A stretch of DNA of 64,000 nt from Deinococcus grandis (GTDB lineage: Bacteria; Deinococcota; Deinococci; Deinococcales; Deinococcaceae). A model generated the notes under the pieces. The model was not told where the DNA came from. It searched no databases and saw only the letters and a list, made by a program, of their open reading frames with translations. Positions 1 through 10,171 of this stretch are shown here, piece by piece (the stretch's first letter is position 1; the number at the start of each line of letters is the position of its first letter). A program made the translations under genes and the position numbers. The DNA lies in assembly GCF_001485435.1 (NCBI RefSeq), contig NZ_BCMS01000006.1:27292-91291 (forward strand), written 5' to 3'.

Positions 1-3000
1 GCGGCCGCCGCCGTCCTGGAACTGAACAAGGCAGGCCTGTCCGCGAAGGACGCCGTGGGCGGTGGGCTGAAGGGCGCGCTGGATCTTGCTGGGGCTGCGG
101 GAATTAGCGCGGCTGAGGGCGCCACCATCGCCGTGAGCGCCATGACCGCGTTCGGTCTGCAGGCGCAGCAACTGCCGGGCGTCGCCGACGTGTTCGCCAA
201 CTTCGCGAACAAAACATTCCTCGGAGCCCAGGACCTGTCCCAGGCGATTGCCGCCGTGGGTCCGGTCGCGCGGGACGCTGGGATCGGCCTCGAGCAGTTC
301 GCCGGGCTGATGGCCACCCTCGCGCAGGGCGGCTTCAAGAACATGAGTGACGCGGGCACGTCACTCAAGACCATGCTGCTGAGCCTCACGGCACCGAGCA
401 GTGAGGCGGCGAAAGCGCTGAGGGCGGTCAATGTCAGCGCCTTCGACAGCAAGGGGCAGACACGACCCCTCAATGCCGTGCTTGCTGATCTGCGCGCCAA
501 GCTTGTGCAGCTCACGCCTGAAGCTCAAAAGGGCGTCCTTAAACAAATTTTTGGTACCGACGCGATTCGGGCCGCGCAAATCCTGCTGCGTGAAGGGCCC
601 CGCGCCATCAACGCCAATACCGAAGCGATGCGGAAACAGGGCGAAGCGGCCCGCGTCGCGAAGGAACGACTCGACTCCCTCCAGGGCGCCGGGAAGCAGT
701 TCGGCGCGGCATTCGAACAGCTGAAAATTCAGATCGGCACGCCGTTCCTCGCGGCGCTGACTGGCATCGTACGGGGCGCCACTGGTGCCGTGAACGCCCT
801 GACCAGCCTGAACGACCAGGCTGCCAAGGGGCAGGGGCCGCTGGCCGGACTGCGTGACCTCGCGCAGGCCCTCGGCAGCACTTTCGGCAGCGTGTTCGCG
901 GGCATTGCGGCCCTGTGGAATTCGCTCCTCGCGCCGGTCTTCCGGGCGCTGGGTGCGGTGGTCGGCGTGGTCCTCCAGGGGATCGTCACCGGCCTGACCG
1001 CGTTCTTCAACCTCGCTAGCGCTGTGTTCCAGGGAGTCGGGACGGCCATCCAGGCACTGCTGGGCGTGTTCGGTACGAGCGGAGCGGGCATCCAGTCCAG
1101 CGCCACCGGCATGGCCGAGACAGTCGTGCAGGGCAGCGCCATCATGCGCGCCGCGCTCGTCGCGCTGGGCCGCTTCACCGCCACGCTTCCCGAAGTGTTC
1201 AAGCTCGCCGGGACGGGCATCGGGACAGTCCTAGGCGGCGTGACCCGTGTCATGCAGGGCTTCGGGCAGGGCGTCCGCGCCGTGTTCGTCGCTGCTGGCG
1301 GGTACGTGGGTGCTTTCGCCTCTGCCGTTGGGCGGAATGTCCAGGGCATCGGACTCATCCTGAAAGGCCTCACTGGAATCTTCGGCGCGCTCCTCCTGGC
1401 CGTCCGGAACGCGTTCGTCGAGAAGGCCGGAGTGGTCCTTGCAGCGGGCGTACGCCTGTACGGGCAGTTCACAGACGGTGTCGCTAACGTCCTCCAGCAG
1501 GGCGCGGCATACTTCTTCCGGTACGTCGTGCAGCCCGTCCAGGCGGGCGCGGACTTCCTCCTGACCGCGTACAACCGCGTAAGCGGCATCGTCGCCGGGG
1601 CCGCCACCCGCATCGGTCAGGTGCTCGCCCCGATTGGGAGCGTCCTGAAAGCCCTGGGGCTGAGTATCGGCGACACGCTCGCCGGGGTCGCGAAAGCCGC
1701 TGTGGATACGTCTGTGGGCATTGTGGACCGCTTCGCTGGATCGGCGCGCGCGGCATACGAGCGTGCCCAAGCGGCCGCTCAAGCTGCCGCGACCAGCACA
1801 GCCTCCAGCACCGCCACTGGTGTCGCCAATGCCCTCACGGGCGCTAGCGGCGCCCTCGGCGATTTCGTGAAAGACAATGGTGCCGGTAGTGCCATGACGG
1901 CCGCGCTGGGTGACGTGCAGGCTGGATTCAAGGCGGTCAGTTCTTCCGGCCAGCAGCTTCAAAAGGACATTGCCGGTGTTACGGGCGTCCTCAAGAATGA
2001 TCTGACTGGGGCAAGTGGGACGGCCGCCGCTGGACTCGGAGAGATCCGAACCGGCGCGCAGCTGACTGGTGCCGCCGTTGATCTTGTGAAGCGCAACGTG
2101 CAGGACGCCGTGCAGGGGTTCACGCAGGACGTGAAGACCCTGGGGCAGACGGCGAAAGCTACCGCTGCGGCCGTGGGCACAATCAAACCGCCCGCTGTGA
2201 TGCCGACGGGCACCAAGACGCTGGATGACATCGGACTTGGTGACGATAAAGGTGGCAAGAAAGGTGGCGCGAAGGGCGCCAAGGGCAACTCGAAAGTCAC
2301 CGCTGCTGACCTGAATGCCATGGACGAGTACAAACGGCGTCTCGATGGGATGACCCTCGCGGAACTTCGCAACGAGAAGGCCCTTCAGACTCGTCTGGGT
2401 AACACCAAGAAGCTCGCTGCTGTTCTCGCCGAGATCAAGCAGAAGGAGGCTGAGGCGACGCGTCAAGTGCAGTTGAGCGGCGCGGCTCTGACGAAGTACA
2501 AGGAGGCGTTGCGAGCGAAGAGCGCCGAGCAGCTCAAGGCGCTTGAAGCGGATGCGCGCGCTAAGAACCTCGGGCCACAACTGAACGCCATCCTGGCTGA
2601 GCAGAAGCGGCGTACTGAGGCGAAAGCGGCTGCTGATCGGAAGGCCTCACAGGAGGCCCAGAAGCACGCCACCGTCGCGGCCAACCTGCGGCGGGAAGTC
2701 GGGCAGCTCAACGACCGCTTCAAGCTCCAGGTGCAGCAGGGCAAAGTTACCGCTGAGAGCCTGCTGGCCTATCGTCAGGCGCTGGCTGACGCGAAGGCCA
2801 AAGTCGACCAGTTGCCGCCCGCTTTACGGGCCAGCGTGACCGCCCTGGTGACGCAAGGTCAAACCCTGGCCGCTCAAGGCCAGACGCTCGTCAACCACCG
2901 CAGCGAAGTTGAGAAGCTCCGAGCGGAAGTTGATAAGTGGACCCTGGCTGCGCTGGAGAACGCCCGCGCCCGGGTCATGGCCAACGGCGGCGACAAAGAC

Positions 3001-5778
3001 AAGCTGGCGCTGCTGGACGCCGAGATTGCCAAGCGTAAACAGCTCAGTGACGCTCAGGCCGCGCAAGTCCTGACCGAAAGCCAACTCTCCCAGGCGACTG
3101 CCAACCAGGAAGGCGCGGAAGGCGAGTACGAGAATCGAAAGGCCGCAGCTAAGGGCAACCTGTCGGAACTGCTCGCCATCGAAATCCAACTCGGACAGAA
3201 GGTGCAGGCCGCTCGTGATAAGGCCGCACGGGCCGCAGCGGCGAATGAAGAGCGACAGATCCGGGAGAGGTACGGCAAGCTGCTTGGTCTTGAGGGGCTG
3301 ACGGCTCAGCGACGGAAGGAACTGGAAAGCGCGCGTGACCGTGAGCTGACGGCCAATGGGACTCGTCTGACCAACGCCCTGGCGAAGAACGCGACGGACC
3401 GCGCCGTGGCGGAAGAGGACGCCCGCCGCAACCTGAACGCCACACTGGAAGGCCTGGACCGCGAAGTGGCGGGGCGTATCAGAGCGAACCTGCTCGCCGA
3501 CCTCGAACAGCGCACCCGCGACGTCGAGGCGCAGCAGCAGGAGGAGCTGGACGCCGAGGGGCTCACCGAGGCGCAGAAGCTGGAGATCCGCAAGCGGTTC
3601 CAGCCACAGCTGCTTGCCGCCAAGCAATCCGAATTGGACCAGGTGCGCGCGATCGAGGAAGTTGGTGAGCAGGAACGGTACCGCGCGGCTCTTGCCGAGG
3701 CGGAGCAGCAGGGCATTCTCGATCAACGTCGTCTTCAGGCTGATGGGTCGTACCTCACGGTACGTCAACTGCTGGAGAAAGATCACCGCGCCGAAATGGA
3801 CCGTATCGGTCGCGAGGCTCAGCGGTCGCTGCGTGACTACGAGCTGGAGGTTAAGCGTGATACCGGCAGGCAGATTGTCGCCGCCGACAAGGAGACCAGC
3901 GCTCAGCTGAAGGACGAGGCTGATGACCGCATTCAGGCACTGGAAGACAATCTTGACGACCAGAGTGCCGCGCAGCGCGCGGCAGCCCGGACGGTGCTCC
4001 AAGCGTGGCGGGTCACCTACGCTGCAATGGGTAAGAGCGGCGAGGAGGCCGTCAAACAGATCGACGCGGCGCTGAGGAAGCTCGACGCCATCTCAGTGAA
4101 AATTCGCCAGAATGCCGGAGCGCTCGTTGAAGATCCTGCCGCACTGCTGTCGTCTGGCGCGAAGGATGTCGCCGCTGTTGGTAAGCCGGATGATGCTGAC
4201 AGCGCGCGGGCCAAGGCTGAATCTCAGTTCGATCAGTTGGCGGAGACCTACTCGGCCAAGCTTGCCGTACTGAAAGACGCCCTGGCGGCGTTTGCTGAGA
4301 AGAAGGACCAGGACCTCACTCCGAATGAGCGCCTAGTTCGTGATGGGCTGCTTGCCACCCAGGCGGCGTACACCACTCTGCTCAGCAACGTGAGAGCTGC
4401 GGCGGCCAAGGCCGGAGCGGATGCCGCTCAGGCCTTCACTCAGGCTCAGAAGGACCAGGCAGCCGAGAGCGCCCTGGCACTCGTCGAAGCCCAGCATGCC
4501 CTGGCGGAAGCGGAAGGTCGGGACGATGGACCGGCCTACAAAGCAGGCATCGCGGTGGCCCTGGCCTACTGGCGCGGCCGTCTGGCTGGACTGAAGGCGG
4601 CCGCGCAGGAAGGTACGCCCGAGTACCTGAACGTCCTGAAGACCATCACCGACCTGGAAGGGAAGATCGCGGCGACCGGCAACCCCGTCGGGGACCGCCT
4701 CAGCATGCTCGCCGGACTGATCGGGAAGGGCGGGAAACTCCAGGGCACCATCAGCGCCGGACTGGACGGACTGGCCGCGTACCTGAAGAACGGAGGTGGC
4801 AAGGGCGGCCTGATCGCCGGGGCGCAGGCCCTGGTCAGCGGACTCGCCGGAGTGTTCAAGACCGGAGACGAGGACATCGATAAGGTCATCGACACGTTCG
4901 TCAGTGGTGTGCAGGCCACGCTGGGCGCCCTCGCGAAGGGCGACTGGATCGGCGCGCTCATCGCCGGGGTGACCACGGTCGTCACCACCATCATCGACAT
5001 CTTCACCGGCGGCGCGAACAGCGCCAAGAAAGCCGCGCAGCAGATCAGCGACGCCACGAAGGACGTGAAGTTCTTCGACCTCAGCAAGTACGCGAAGGTC
5101 GAGTCGCGCGGAGGGTTCTGGGGGTTCCTGGGCTTCAAGAAAGCCTCGATCGACCAGGAAGCCGTGGACATCGCCAAGAGTCTCGGCGACGCGCTGTACA
5201 GCGCCATCAGCGGCGCGATGCTCAAGGGCATCAAGGAAGGGAAACGGTCCTTCGGTGAACTCGGCCTGGACGTCCGCGAAGGCCTCGGCCAGCAGATCCT
5301 CCAGGGTCTGATCGACGGGTTCCTCAAGGGCGCGATCATGCAGGGCATCCTGCAGCCGTTCCTCGACAAGTACATCGCCGCCATGAAAAGCGGGAACGCC
5401 CAGGCGCTCGCGGAAGCCGCGAACGGCCTCCAGGGTGCCATCGCGCAGGGGAACAGCGCCCTCGCGCAGTTCTACGAGACCGTCCTCGTGCCCGCCGCCG
5501 AGCAGATGGGGCAGTTCGGCACGGACGGCCAGAGCGCCGGCGGGACCGGCAGCGCCGCCCTCGACCTCGGACTGGCCGCCGCGCCCGCCGCCGTGGCCGC
5601 CGCACCCGCGTACATGGTCGAGCACACGACTGCGCTGACGGAACTGACTCCCGTCCTCCGTGACGTCACGCGAGTCTTCGGACGCCTTGCCGATGACGGC
5701 CTGCACGTCGAGGCGGAAAGCACCGTCACCGTCAACGCACCCACCAGCGACCTGCGCGCATACGCCACCCGCTCCTGA
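1..5778 (+). CDS. phage tail tape measure protein (5' end outside window)
   Basis: The frame is open from base 1, so the start lies to the left; 1925 residues are visible. Tape measure proteins fix tail length and pass through the tail tube at infection. The first ~200 visible residues match the TP901-type tape-measure core (FANKTFLGAQDLSQA, GLMATLAQGG, KQIFGTDAIRAAQIL). The middle (about bases 2300-4500) is a very long A/E/K/Q-rich helical, coiled-coil stretch. A hydrophobic patch (IGALIAGVTTVVTTIIDIF) lies near bases 4950-5010. The great length and the hub gene that follows indicate a long-tailed, siphovirus-like particle. Family is secure; the exact type is not. Confidence 0.93.
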   Translation, partial: AAAAVLELNKAGLSAKDAVGGGLKGALDLAGAAGISAAEGATIAVSAMTAFGLQAQQLPGVADVFANFANKTFLGAQDLSQAIAAVGPVARDAGIGLEQFAGLMATLAQGGFKNMSDAGTSLKTMLLSLTAPSSEAAKALRAVNVSAFDSKGQTRPLNAVLADLRAKLVQLTPEAQKGVLKQIFGTDAIRAAQILLREGPRAINANTEAMRKQGEAARVAKERLDSLQGAGKQFGAAFEQLKIQIGTPFLAALTGIVRGATGAVNALTSLNDQAAKGQGPLAGLRDLAQALGSTFGSVFAGIAALWNSLLAPVFRALGAVVGVVLQGIVTGLTAFFNLASAVFQGVGTAIQALLGVFGTSGAGIQSSATGMAETVVQGSAIMRAALVALGRFTATLPEVFKLAGTGIGTVLGGVTRVMQGFGQGVRAVFVAAGGYVGAFASAVGRNVQGIGLILKGLTGIFGALLLAVRNAFVEKAGVVLAAGVRLYGQFTDGVANVLQQGAAYFFRYVVQPVQAGADFLLTAYNRVSGIVAGAATRIGQVLAPIGSVLKALGLSIGDTLAGVAKAAVDTSVGIVDRFAGSARAAYERAQAAAQAAATSTASSTATGVANALTGASGALGDFVKDNGAGSAMTAALGDVQAGFKAVSSSGQQLQKDIAGVTGVLKNDLTGASGTAAAGLGEIRTGAQLTGAAVDLVKRNVQDAVQGFTQDVKTLGQTAKATAAAVGTIKPPAVMPTGTKTLDDIGLGDDKGGKKGGAKGAKGNSKVTAADLNAMDEYKRRLDGMTLAELRNEKALQTRLGNTKKLAAVLAEIKQKEAEATRQVQLSGAALTKYKEALRAKSAEQLKALEADARAKNLGPQLNAILAEQKRRTEAKAAADRKASQEAQKHATVAANLRREVGQLNDRFKLQVQQGKVTAESLLAYRQALADAKAKVDQLPPALRASVTALVTQGQTLAAQGQTLVNHRSEVEKLRAEVDKWTLAALENARARVMANGGDKDKLALLDAEIAKRKQLSDAQAAQVLTESQLSQATANQEGAEGEYENRKAAAKGNLSELLAIEIQLGQKVQAARDKAARAAAANEERQIRERYGKLLGLEGLTAQRRKELESARDRELTANGTRLTNALAKNATDRAVAEEDARRNLNATLEGLDREVAGRIRANLLADLEQRTRDVEAQQQEELDAEGLTEAQKLEIRKRFQPQLLAAKQSELDQVRAIEEVGEQERYRAALAEAEQQGILDQRRLQADGSYLTVRQLLEKDHRAEMDRIGREAQRSLRDYELEVKRDTGRQIVAADKETSAQLKDEADDRIQALEDNLDDQSAAQRAAARTVLQAWRVTYAAMGKSGEEAVKQIDAALRKLDAISVKIRQNAGALVEDPAALLSSGAKDVAAVGKPDDADSARAKAESQFDQLAETYSAKLAVLKDALAAFAEKKDQDLTPNERLVRDGLLATQAAYTTLLSNVRAAAAKAGADAAQAFTQAQKDQAAESALALVEAQHALAEAEGRDDGPAYKAGIAVALAYWRGRLAGLKAAAQEGTPEYLNVLKTITDLEGKIAATGNPVGDRLSMLAGLIGKGGKLQGTISAGLDGLAAYLKNGGGKGGLIAGAQALVSGLAGVFKTGDEDIDKVIDTFVSGVQATLGALAKGDWIGALIAGVTTVVTTIIDIFTGGANSAKKAAQQISDATKDVKFFDLSKYAKVESRGGFWGFLGFKKASIDQEAVDIAKSLGDALYSAISGAMLKGIKEGKRSFGELGLDVREGLGQQILQGLIDGFLKGAIMQGILQPFLDKYIAAMKSGNAQALAEAANGLQGAIAQGNSALAQFYETVLVPAAEQMGQFGTDGQSAGGTGSAALDLGLAAAPAAVAAAPAYMVEHTTALTELTPVLRDVTRVFGRLADDGLHVEAESTVTVNAPTSDLRAYATRS

Positions 5779-5792
5779 ATCACGGAGGTGCC

Positions 5793-7493
5793 ATGACCTG
5801 GACCCTGGATATCCTGAATCCGGACGGCTCCCCCCGCGCTGCCCGCTCCGACGCCGCTCCCAGCGGCGTCTGGGACGGGTTCGTGTGGAAATGGAGCCGG
5901 TACGGGGACTGCCTCACCCTGAACTTCGACGCGGTCATGCCGGACCTTGGCGTCCGCAACCGCGACATTCTCGCCCTCGCCATCGACGGCGTGCCCGTCT
6001 TCAAAGGGCCCGTCGTGGAGGCGCCCCACCCGCGCGACCCCCGGCGCGGCACCGTGAACGCCATCGGGTGCAGCGCCCTGCTGTACCGCCGCGTGATCGG
6101 GCAGGACAGCTACCAGAACGTGGACGTCGCCGTGATCGTCCGGGACCTCATTCAGAAGTACCGGCACCCGGCCATCACGTACAACCCGGCGCTGATCCCG
6201 GACACCGGGAAGATCCTCACGTCCTTCCGGATGCCCTGGCGGCCGCTCGGGAAGGCGCTGGAACTGCTCGCCAAGACCGTCGCCGGGGAGAACGGCGTGC
6301 CGTTCGGGGTGCTGCCCAGCGGGGAGTTCTTCTTCGGGGCGGACCAGACGCCCAGCGTGCCCATCCCGTACAGCGCCGTGAGCGGCCTGAAATACCTGCG
6401 GGTCAGCGGGGACGAGGTGATCACCAGCAACTACATGGTGTTCCTCACGCGGCCCGCCGGAACGCCGTACAGCCGCGTCGAGCAGTACCGGAAGGTCACC
6501 ACGCGCGACAGTGGCGGCGCCGTGACTGACGTGCGTGAGGAGCCGCAGTACACGTACGTGCCCGCCACGTACATCTACCGCGCGGACGACCCGGACGCCG
6601 CGCTGTACGGCCTGGAAACCGCGACGCTCGTCCCGGGCGGCGCGGACATCTTCAGTCCGGTCCCGAACGCCAGCCTCACTGCGAACGGCACCAACCTCAC
6701 CAACCCCGGGAACGTCCTCGACGGTGACACGGCCACGTTCGCCGCTCACGCGGACGGCGCGTACTTCAGTGAGTTCGTTCTGCAGCAGGCGGCAGGGCTG
6801 GCCGCACCACAGATCACCGGCTTCCGCGCTCGCTACCGCCTGCAGGGCGGCACCGGCATCCCCGGGCTGCGCGTCACCATGTGGATCACGTACGACTTCC
6901 AGGTCGTCGAACCCCAACCGGGCGGCGGCAGCATCACCCGCGAGTACCGCACGCGCTTCTACTGGGACCTTCCCGACACCAGCGAGGGACCCATCGAGGT
7001 GGTCGGCGTGATGCCCCTCCCCGCCGACCTGCTTGGCATCGTCCACCCCGGCTCATTCACGCCCACCGACCCGACGTTCCTGAAGACGGAAATCTACGTG
7101 ACCGTCCGCCAGTCCGAATCCGTGAACACACCCATCCCGGCCGACACGTTCCGCCTGTACGACATTCAACCGCTCGGCCTGGACTTCGAGAAGCTCGACA
7201 CCATCGCCCGCAAGGCCCTCAGTCCGCCCGTGCAGGAACCCACCGAGTTCACCCTCCCGTACCTGCTGAGCGTCACGCCGACCGTCACCCTCACCGGCCT
7301 GCCCGGCGGGGATCAGACGGGCGACGTGGTCGAACTCGAAGGGCGGCACGACGGCAAGGCCCTGCGGAGCACCACCGTGAAACTCGAACAGCCCGGCGCG
7401 AGCGAAAGCGCCCGCATCATCCGCCTCGTCGCGAAGGAACGCGCCGCCGACGCGCAGGACGACCTGCGCGCGTTCCTGGAGGGACCCGTGTGA
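5793..7493 (+). CDS. tail hub / distal tail protein (putative)
   Basis: A 566-residue protein starting ATG 5793 behind CACGGAGGTG, a strong ribosome site, 14 bases after the tape measure stop. It opens with MTWTLDILNPDGS and has early beta-rich blocks (WDGFVWKWSRYGDCLTLNFDA) typical of proteins at the tail tip that form the hub. The middle (DIFSPVPNASLTANGTNLTNPGNVLDG) looks like a carbohydrate-binding or jelly-roll insertion. Position directly after the tape measure supports a baseplate or hub role; I cannot assign a named family from sequence alone. Confidence 0.7.
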   Translation: MTWTLDILNPDGSPRAARSDAAPSGVWDGFVWKWSRYGDCLTLNFDAVMPDLGVRNRDILALAIDGVPVFKGPVVEAPHPRDPRRGTVNAIGCSALLYRRVIGQDSYQNVDVAVIVRDLIQKYRHPAITYNPALIPDTGKILTSFRMPWRPLGKALELLAKTVAGENGVPFGVLPSGEFFFGADQTPSVPIPYSAVSGLKYLRVSGDEVITSNYMVFLTRPAGTPYSRVEQYRKVTTRDSGGAVTDVREEPQYTYVPATYIYRADDPDAALYGLETATLVPGGADIFSPVPNASLTANGTNLTNPGNVLDGDTATFAAHADGAYFSEFVLQQAAGLAAPQITGFRARYRLQGGTGIPGLRVTMWITYDFQVVEPQPGGGSITREYRTRFYWDLPDTSEGPIEVVGVMPLPADLLGIVHPGSFTPTDPTFLKTEIYVTVRQSESVNTPIPADTFRLYDIQPLGLDFEKLDTIARKALSPPVQEPTEFTLPYLLSVTPTVTLTGLPGGDQTGDVVELEGRHDGKALRSTTVKLEQPGASESARIIRLVAKERAADAQDDLRAFLEGPV

Positions 7494-7915
7494 CCACGTA
7501 CCCCATGACCATCACCCTCAGCGTCGGGCAACCCCTCGTGTTCAACGTCGTCGAACCGCAACCCAGCGACATCGAGTACGCCGACGAGGTCGGCCGCGCC
7601 GTGGAGAGCGACCAGCAGCAGGTCAGCGGCGACGGGCAGCAGGAACCCCGCTGGCTGAAGTTCGACACGTGGATCACGACCGGCCCGCGCCCCAGCGACC
7701 GCGGCGCCGCGATCGGCACCCTGAAGGCCGCGCTGCGGTTCGCGGTCCGCGCCGAGATCGACGGACTCCGCTACGACATCACCCGCATCCGCCTCGTCGC
7801 GCACGCCCCCAGCGGCAACGGGTACCGCGTGAGCCTGCGCATGATCGGCCCCCGCCCCGACTTCTACTCCGTGGACGCCAATGGCGCGTTCGTCGCGTAC
7901 GCCCCCCTCTGGTGA
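7490..7915 (+). CDS. small tail protein, unknown
   Basis: 141 residues from GTG 7490, which overlaps the preceding stop as GTGA and implies translational coupling. The sequence is beta-rich (VTTYPMTITLSVGQPLVFNV) and carries no motif I recognise. It sits between the hub and the collagen-like protein, so a structural tail-tip role is likely by position only. Confidence 0.7.
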   Translation: MTTYPMTITLSVGQPLVFNVVEPQPSDIEYADEVGRAVESDQQQVSGDGQQEPRWLKFDTWITTGPRPSDRGAAIGTLKAALRFAVRAEIDGLRYDITRIRLVAHAPSGNGYRVSLRMIGPRPDFYSVDANGAFVAYAPLW

Positions 7916-7925
7916 AAGGAAACTC

Positions 7926-8261
7926 ATGACTGCACCCCCCACAGACCGGGAGATCCTCCTGGCCCTGAACGACCGCATGAATACCCTGGAAACCGACGTC
8001 CGAGCCGCCATCGCGCGGCTCGACGCGTTCCTGGCCGACCCACCCCCCGGGCCGCGCGGCCACCGGGGAGCCCAGGGCGCCACGGGTCCCGCCGGGCCAG
8101 CCGGACCTGCCCCTGACCTGACCGAGCTGAACGCCGCGCTGCAGGACGCCCAGGCGTTCCTTAACGGCGCGCAGGCGCAGATGACGAACCTCGTGAACGA
8201 AACCGAAGCCCGCGCCGAACGGGCCATCGCGTCCATGCGGATCCTGAAGGAGCCCCGATGA
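7926..8261 (+). CDS. collagen-like tail protein
   Basis: 111 residues from ATG 7926, chosen because GAAAGGAA lies just upstream; the frame is open further left but without such a site. The N-terminal third is a heptad-like helix (EILLALNDRMNTLETDVRAAIARL). It is followed by Gly-X-Y triplets (GPRGHRGAQGATGPAGPAGPA) and a second helix. Such collagen stretches trimerise phage fibre proteins. The stop overlaps the start of the next fibre gene, suggesting both belong to one tail-fibre complex. Confidence 0.8.
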   Translation: MTAPPTDREILLALNDRMNTLETDVRAAIARLDAFLADPPPGPRGHRGAQGATGPAGPAGPAPDLTELNAALQDAQAFLNGAQAQMTNLVNETEARAERAIASMRILKEPR

Positions 8262-10171
8262 AAGCCAAAGTCACCGGCAAGAGTGCCTGGCAGGGCGTCC
8301 CGGACGACGGGTACCTGAACATCCACATCATCGGTGATCGCTGGGCCGACGCGCACGGCAACGCCACCGTTTCCCGCTACAGCGGCCGCCTCAACCCCGG
8401 CAAGACCGGCTTCGGCGACGCGAAGAATCCCGCCGCGGACCTGTACATCCCCGTGCAGGGCCCCGGCGACCCCGATGGTCCCCTCGCCCGCTTCGAGGAG
8501 ATCCTCGTGTACGGCGGTGAGACCGTCCGCAGTGAGTACACCCGGCGACTCATCGCCACGGACCTCGACGGTCTGATCTTCGACTACGCCGCGCCCGAAC
8601 CGACCAGCCTTCCGCCGTCGTTCGGGCAGGCCCCGCTGACCATCCAGGCAGCGCAGCAGCTGCTCGACACAGGCACGGCGAAGATCGCACAGGTCGATCA
8701 GAAGCTGATTCAGGTGGACGATTCCCTGGCCGATATTGCCCAACATCTCCTGGAAAACACGGTGTACGCCTCGGACAGCGCCGACGACCCGCCCCTGCCG
8801 GACCCGTACCGGCCCGGTGTGCGGGGCCGCAAACTCACCGCCAGCGGCAACGTGCTCTACCTCGTGACGGCACCGGCTGAGACGCCCGGCTGGCTGCCCA
8901 CCCAGGAGCTGCTCAGCGGCGACGCGGTGGCCGCCGTGGAGGCTGCCGCCGCCGACGCCCGGGTAGCCGCCGGGGAGGCCACAGCGGCCATTGGGGGGCT
9001 GAGCGGGTACCGGCTCGTTGACGCGCTGGACGGACTCACCGACCGGCGCGGGCGCCGCGTGGTGGCCGGGTACGCGGATGAGCTGGGGCAATCCCCACAG
9101 CACATCACCGAGGATGGCCGCACGTGGATGCATGGCGCCGCGGTCGGGGACATGGACGTGCAGCAGGGTGAGCCGGGCAGCGGGATCGCCTGGGCGCTCA
9201 CCGACCGTGACGAGCGGATGGCGGCCTGGGTCACGGACGCCGGTGAGTTCGGCGCCGCGAGCCTCACGGCCGCCCTGCGCTCCGGTCGGTACACCGTGTG
9301 CGTATGCGACGGCGACAGCATGACGCAGGGCCTCGGCAGCAGCCACTTCGCGTTCACGGCCAACGCGGTCGCGTACCCCGGCGGCGGGTACCCCTACGTC
9401 CTACAGCAGCACCTGGGAGGCGCCGTGCAGGTCGTGAACCGGGGGAGCTGCAGCGCCCAGGCGTACGACATCGCGGCCCGCACGTACGGCGGCGGCGGTG
9501 TGGCCGCCCAGTACGGCGTCGGCGCGCCAGTCGGCGGTACCTACCCGCTGACCGGGCTCAACAACCGTTCGCCGCTGCTCACACCGAACGGCGGCACGCT
9601 GTCCCAGCGCGGACGGCTGGGCGAAGTGCTCGGCACGCTCACGCGCGACAACCGCGCCGCCGACTGGCAGAGCAACCGCACCGCGTACTACACGTTTACG
9701 CCGGATCCGGGTGAGCCGACCCTCGAAACCAGCGCGACCCCTGCCGCGCCGCGCCGCATCTACACCTGGCACCCCGACCTGGCCCACACGGATCAGCCGC
9801 ATATCATCTGGGCGGGCCGGAACAACGTCGGGGATCACGCGCAGACCGTGGAGAGCGTCAGGGCGATGCTGTCGGCCCTCGCGCCGGACGTGCCGCGCCT
9901 CGTGATCGGGGTGCTGGCCTCGCAGACCGAAACCTGGGGGAACGGGCGCGAGGTCGTCGAGGAGATCAACCGCCAGCTGGCCGAGCTTGCCGGTCCTGCA
10001 TTCTTCGATCCGAACGAGGTGCTGGGGCGGAATGCGGACGGCACGCTGCGCCTGGACGGCACGCCGAATCCCGCCTGGATGAGCGACACCCTGCACTGCA
10101 ATGACGCCGGGTACCAGCGCCTCGCTGACGCCCTGTACGCCCGCATCGTGCGGGAAGGATGGTACGACTGA
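8258..10171 (+). CDS. tail fibre/spike with SGNH (GDSL) esterase domain
   Basis: 637 residues. The C-terminal ~290 residues carry SGNH-hydrolase blocks: block I DGDSMTQG with the nucleophile Ser (about residue 354), block III-like WAGRNNVGD, and block V SDTLHCNDAGY with the Asp/His pair. The N-terminal half is beta-rich with a helical segment (QAAQQLLDTGTAKIAQVDQKL) that could trimerise. Phage SGNH domains usually remove acetyl or other ester groups from surface glycans, so this is probably the receptor-modifying fibre. Overlaps the gene before by ATGA and the next by TGATG. Confidence 0.82.
   Translation: MKAKVTGKSAWQGVPDDGYLNIHIIGDRWADAHGNATVSRYSGRLNPGKTGFGDAKNPAADLYIPVQGPGDPDGPLARFEEILVYGGETVRSEYTRRLIATDLDGLIFDYAAPEPTSLPPSFGQAPLTIQAAQQLLDTGTAKIAQVDQKLIQVDDSLADIAQHLLENTVYASDSADDPPLPDPYRPGVRGRKLTASGNVLYLVTAPAETPGWLPTQELLSGDAVAAVEAAAADARVAAGEATAAIGGLSGYRLVDALDGLTDRRGRRVVAGYADELGQSPQHITEDGRTWMHGAAVGDMDVQQGEPGSGIAWALTDRDERMAAWVTDAGEFGAASLTAALRSGRYTVCVCDGDSMTQGLGSSHFAFTANAVAYPGGGYPYVLQQHLGGAVQVVNRGSCSAQAYDIAARTYGGGGVAAQYGVGAPVGGTYPLTGLNNRSPLLTPNGGTLSQRGRLGEVLGTLTRDNRAADWQSNRTAYYTFTPDPGEPTLETSATPAAPRRIYTWHPDLAHTDQPHIIWAGRNNVGDHAQTVESVRAMLSALAPDVPRLVIGVLASQTETWGNGREVVEEINRQLAELAGPAFFDPNEVLGRNADGTLRLDGTPNPAWMSDTLHCNDAGYQRLADALYARIVREGWYD

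Noticed and set aside
5661..5668. TGACGTCA in the tape measure gene, and again at 35301-35308
   Set aside because: Flanks are G/CG and CG/TG rather than AC/GT, so neither extends to ACTGACGTCAGT; not counted as copies of the palindrome.
4333..7046. Long minus-strand frames (457 and 524 residues) under the tail genes
   Set aside because: They mirror the strongly coding plus strand of the tape measure and hub genes; long antisense frames are expected at this GC content and show no domain.
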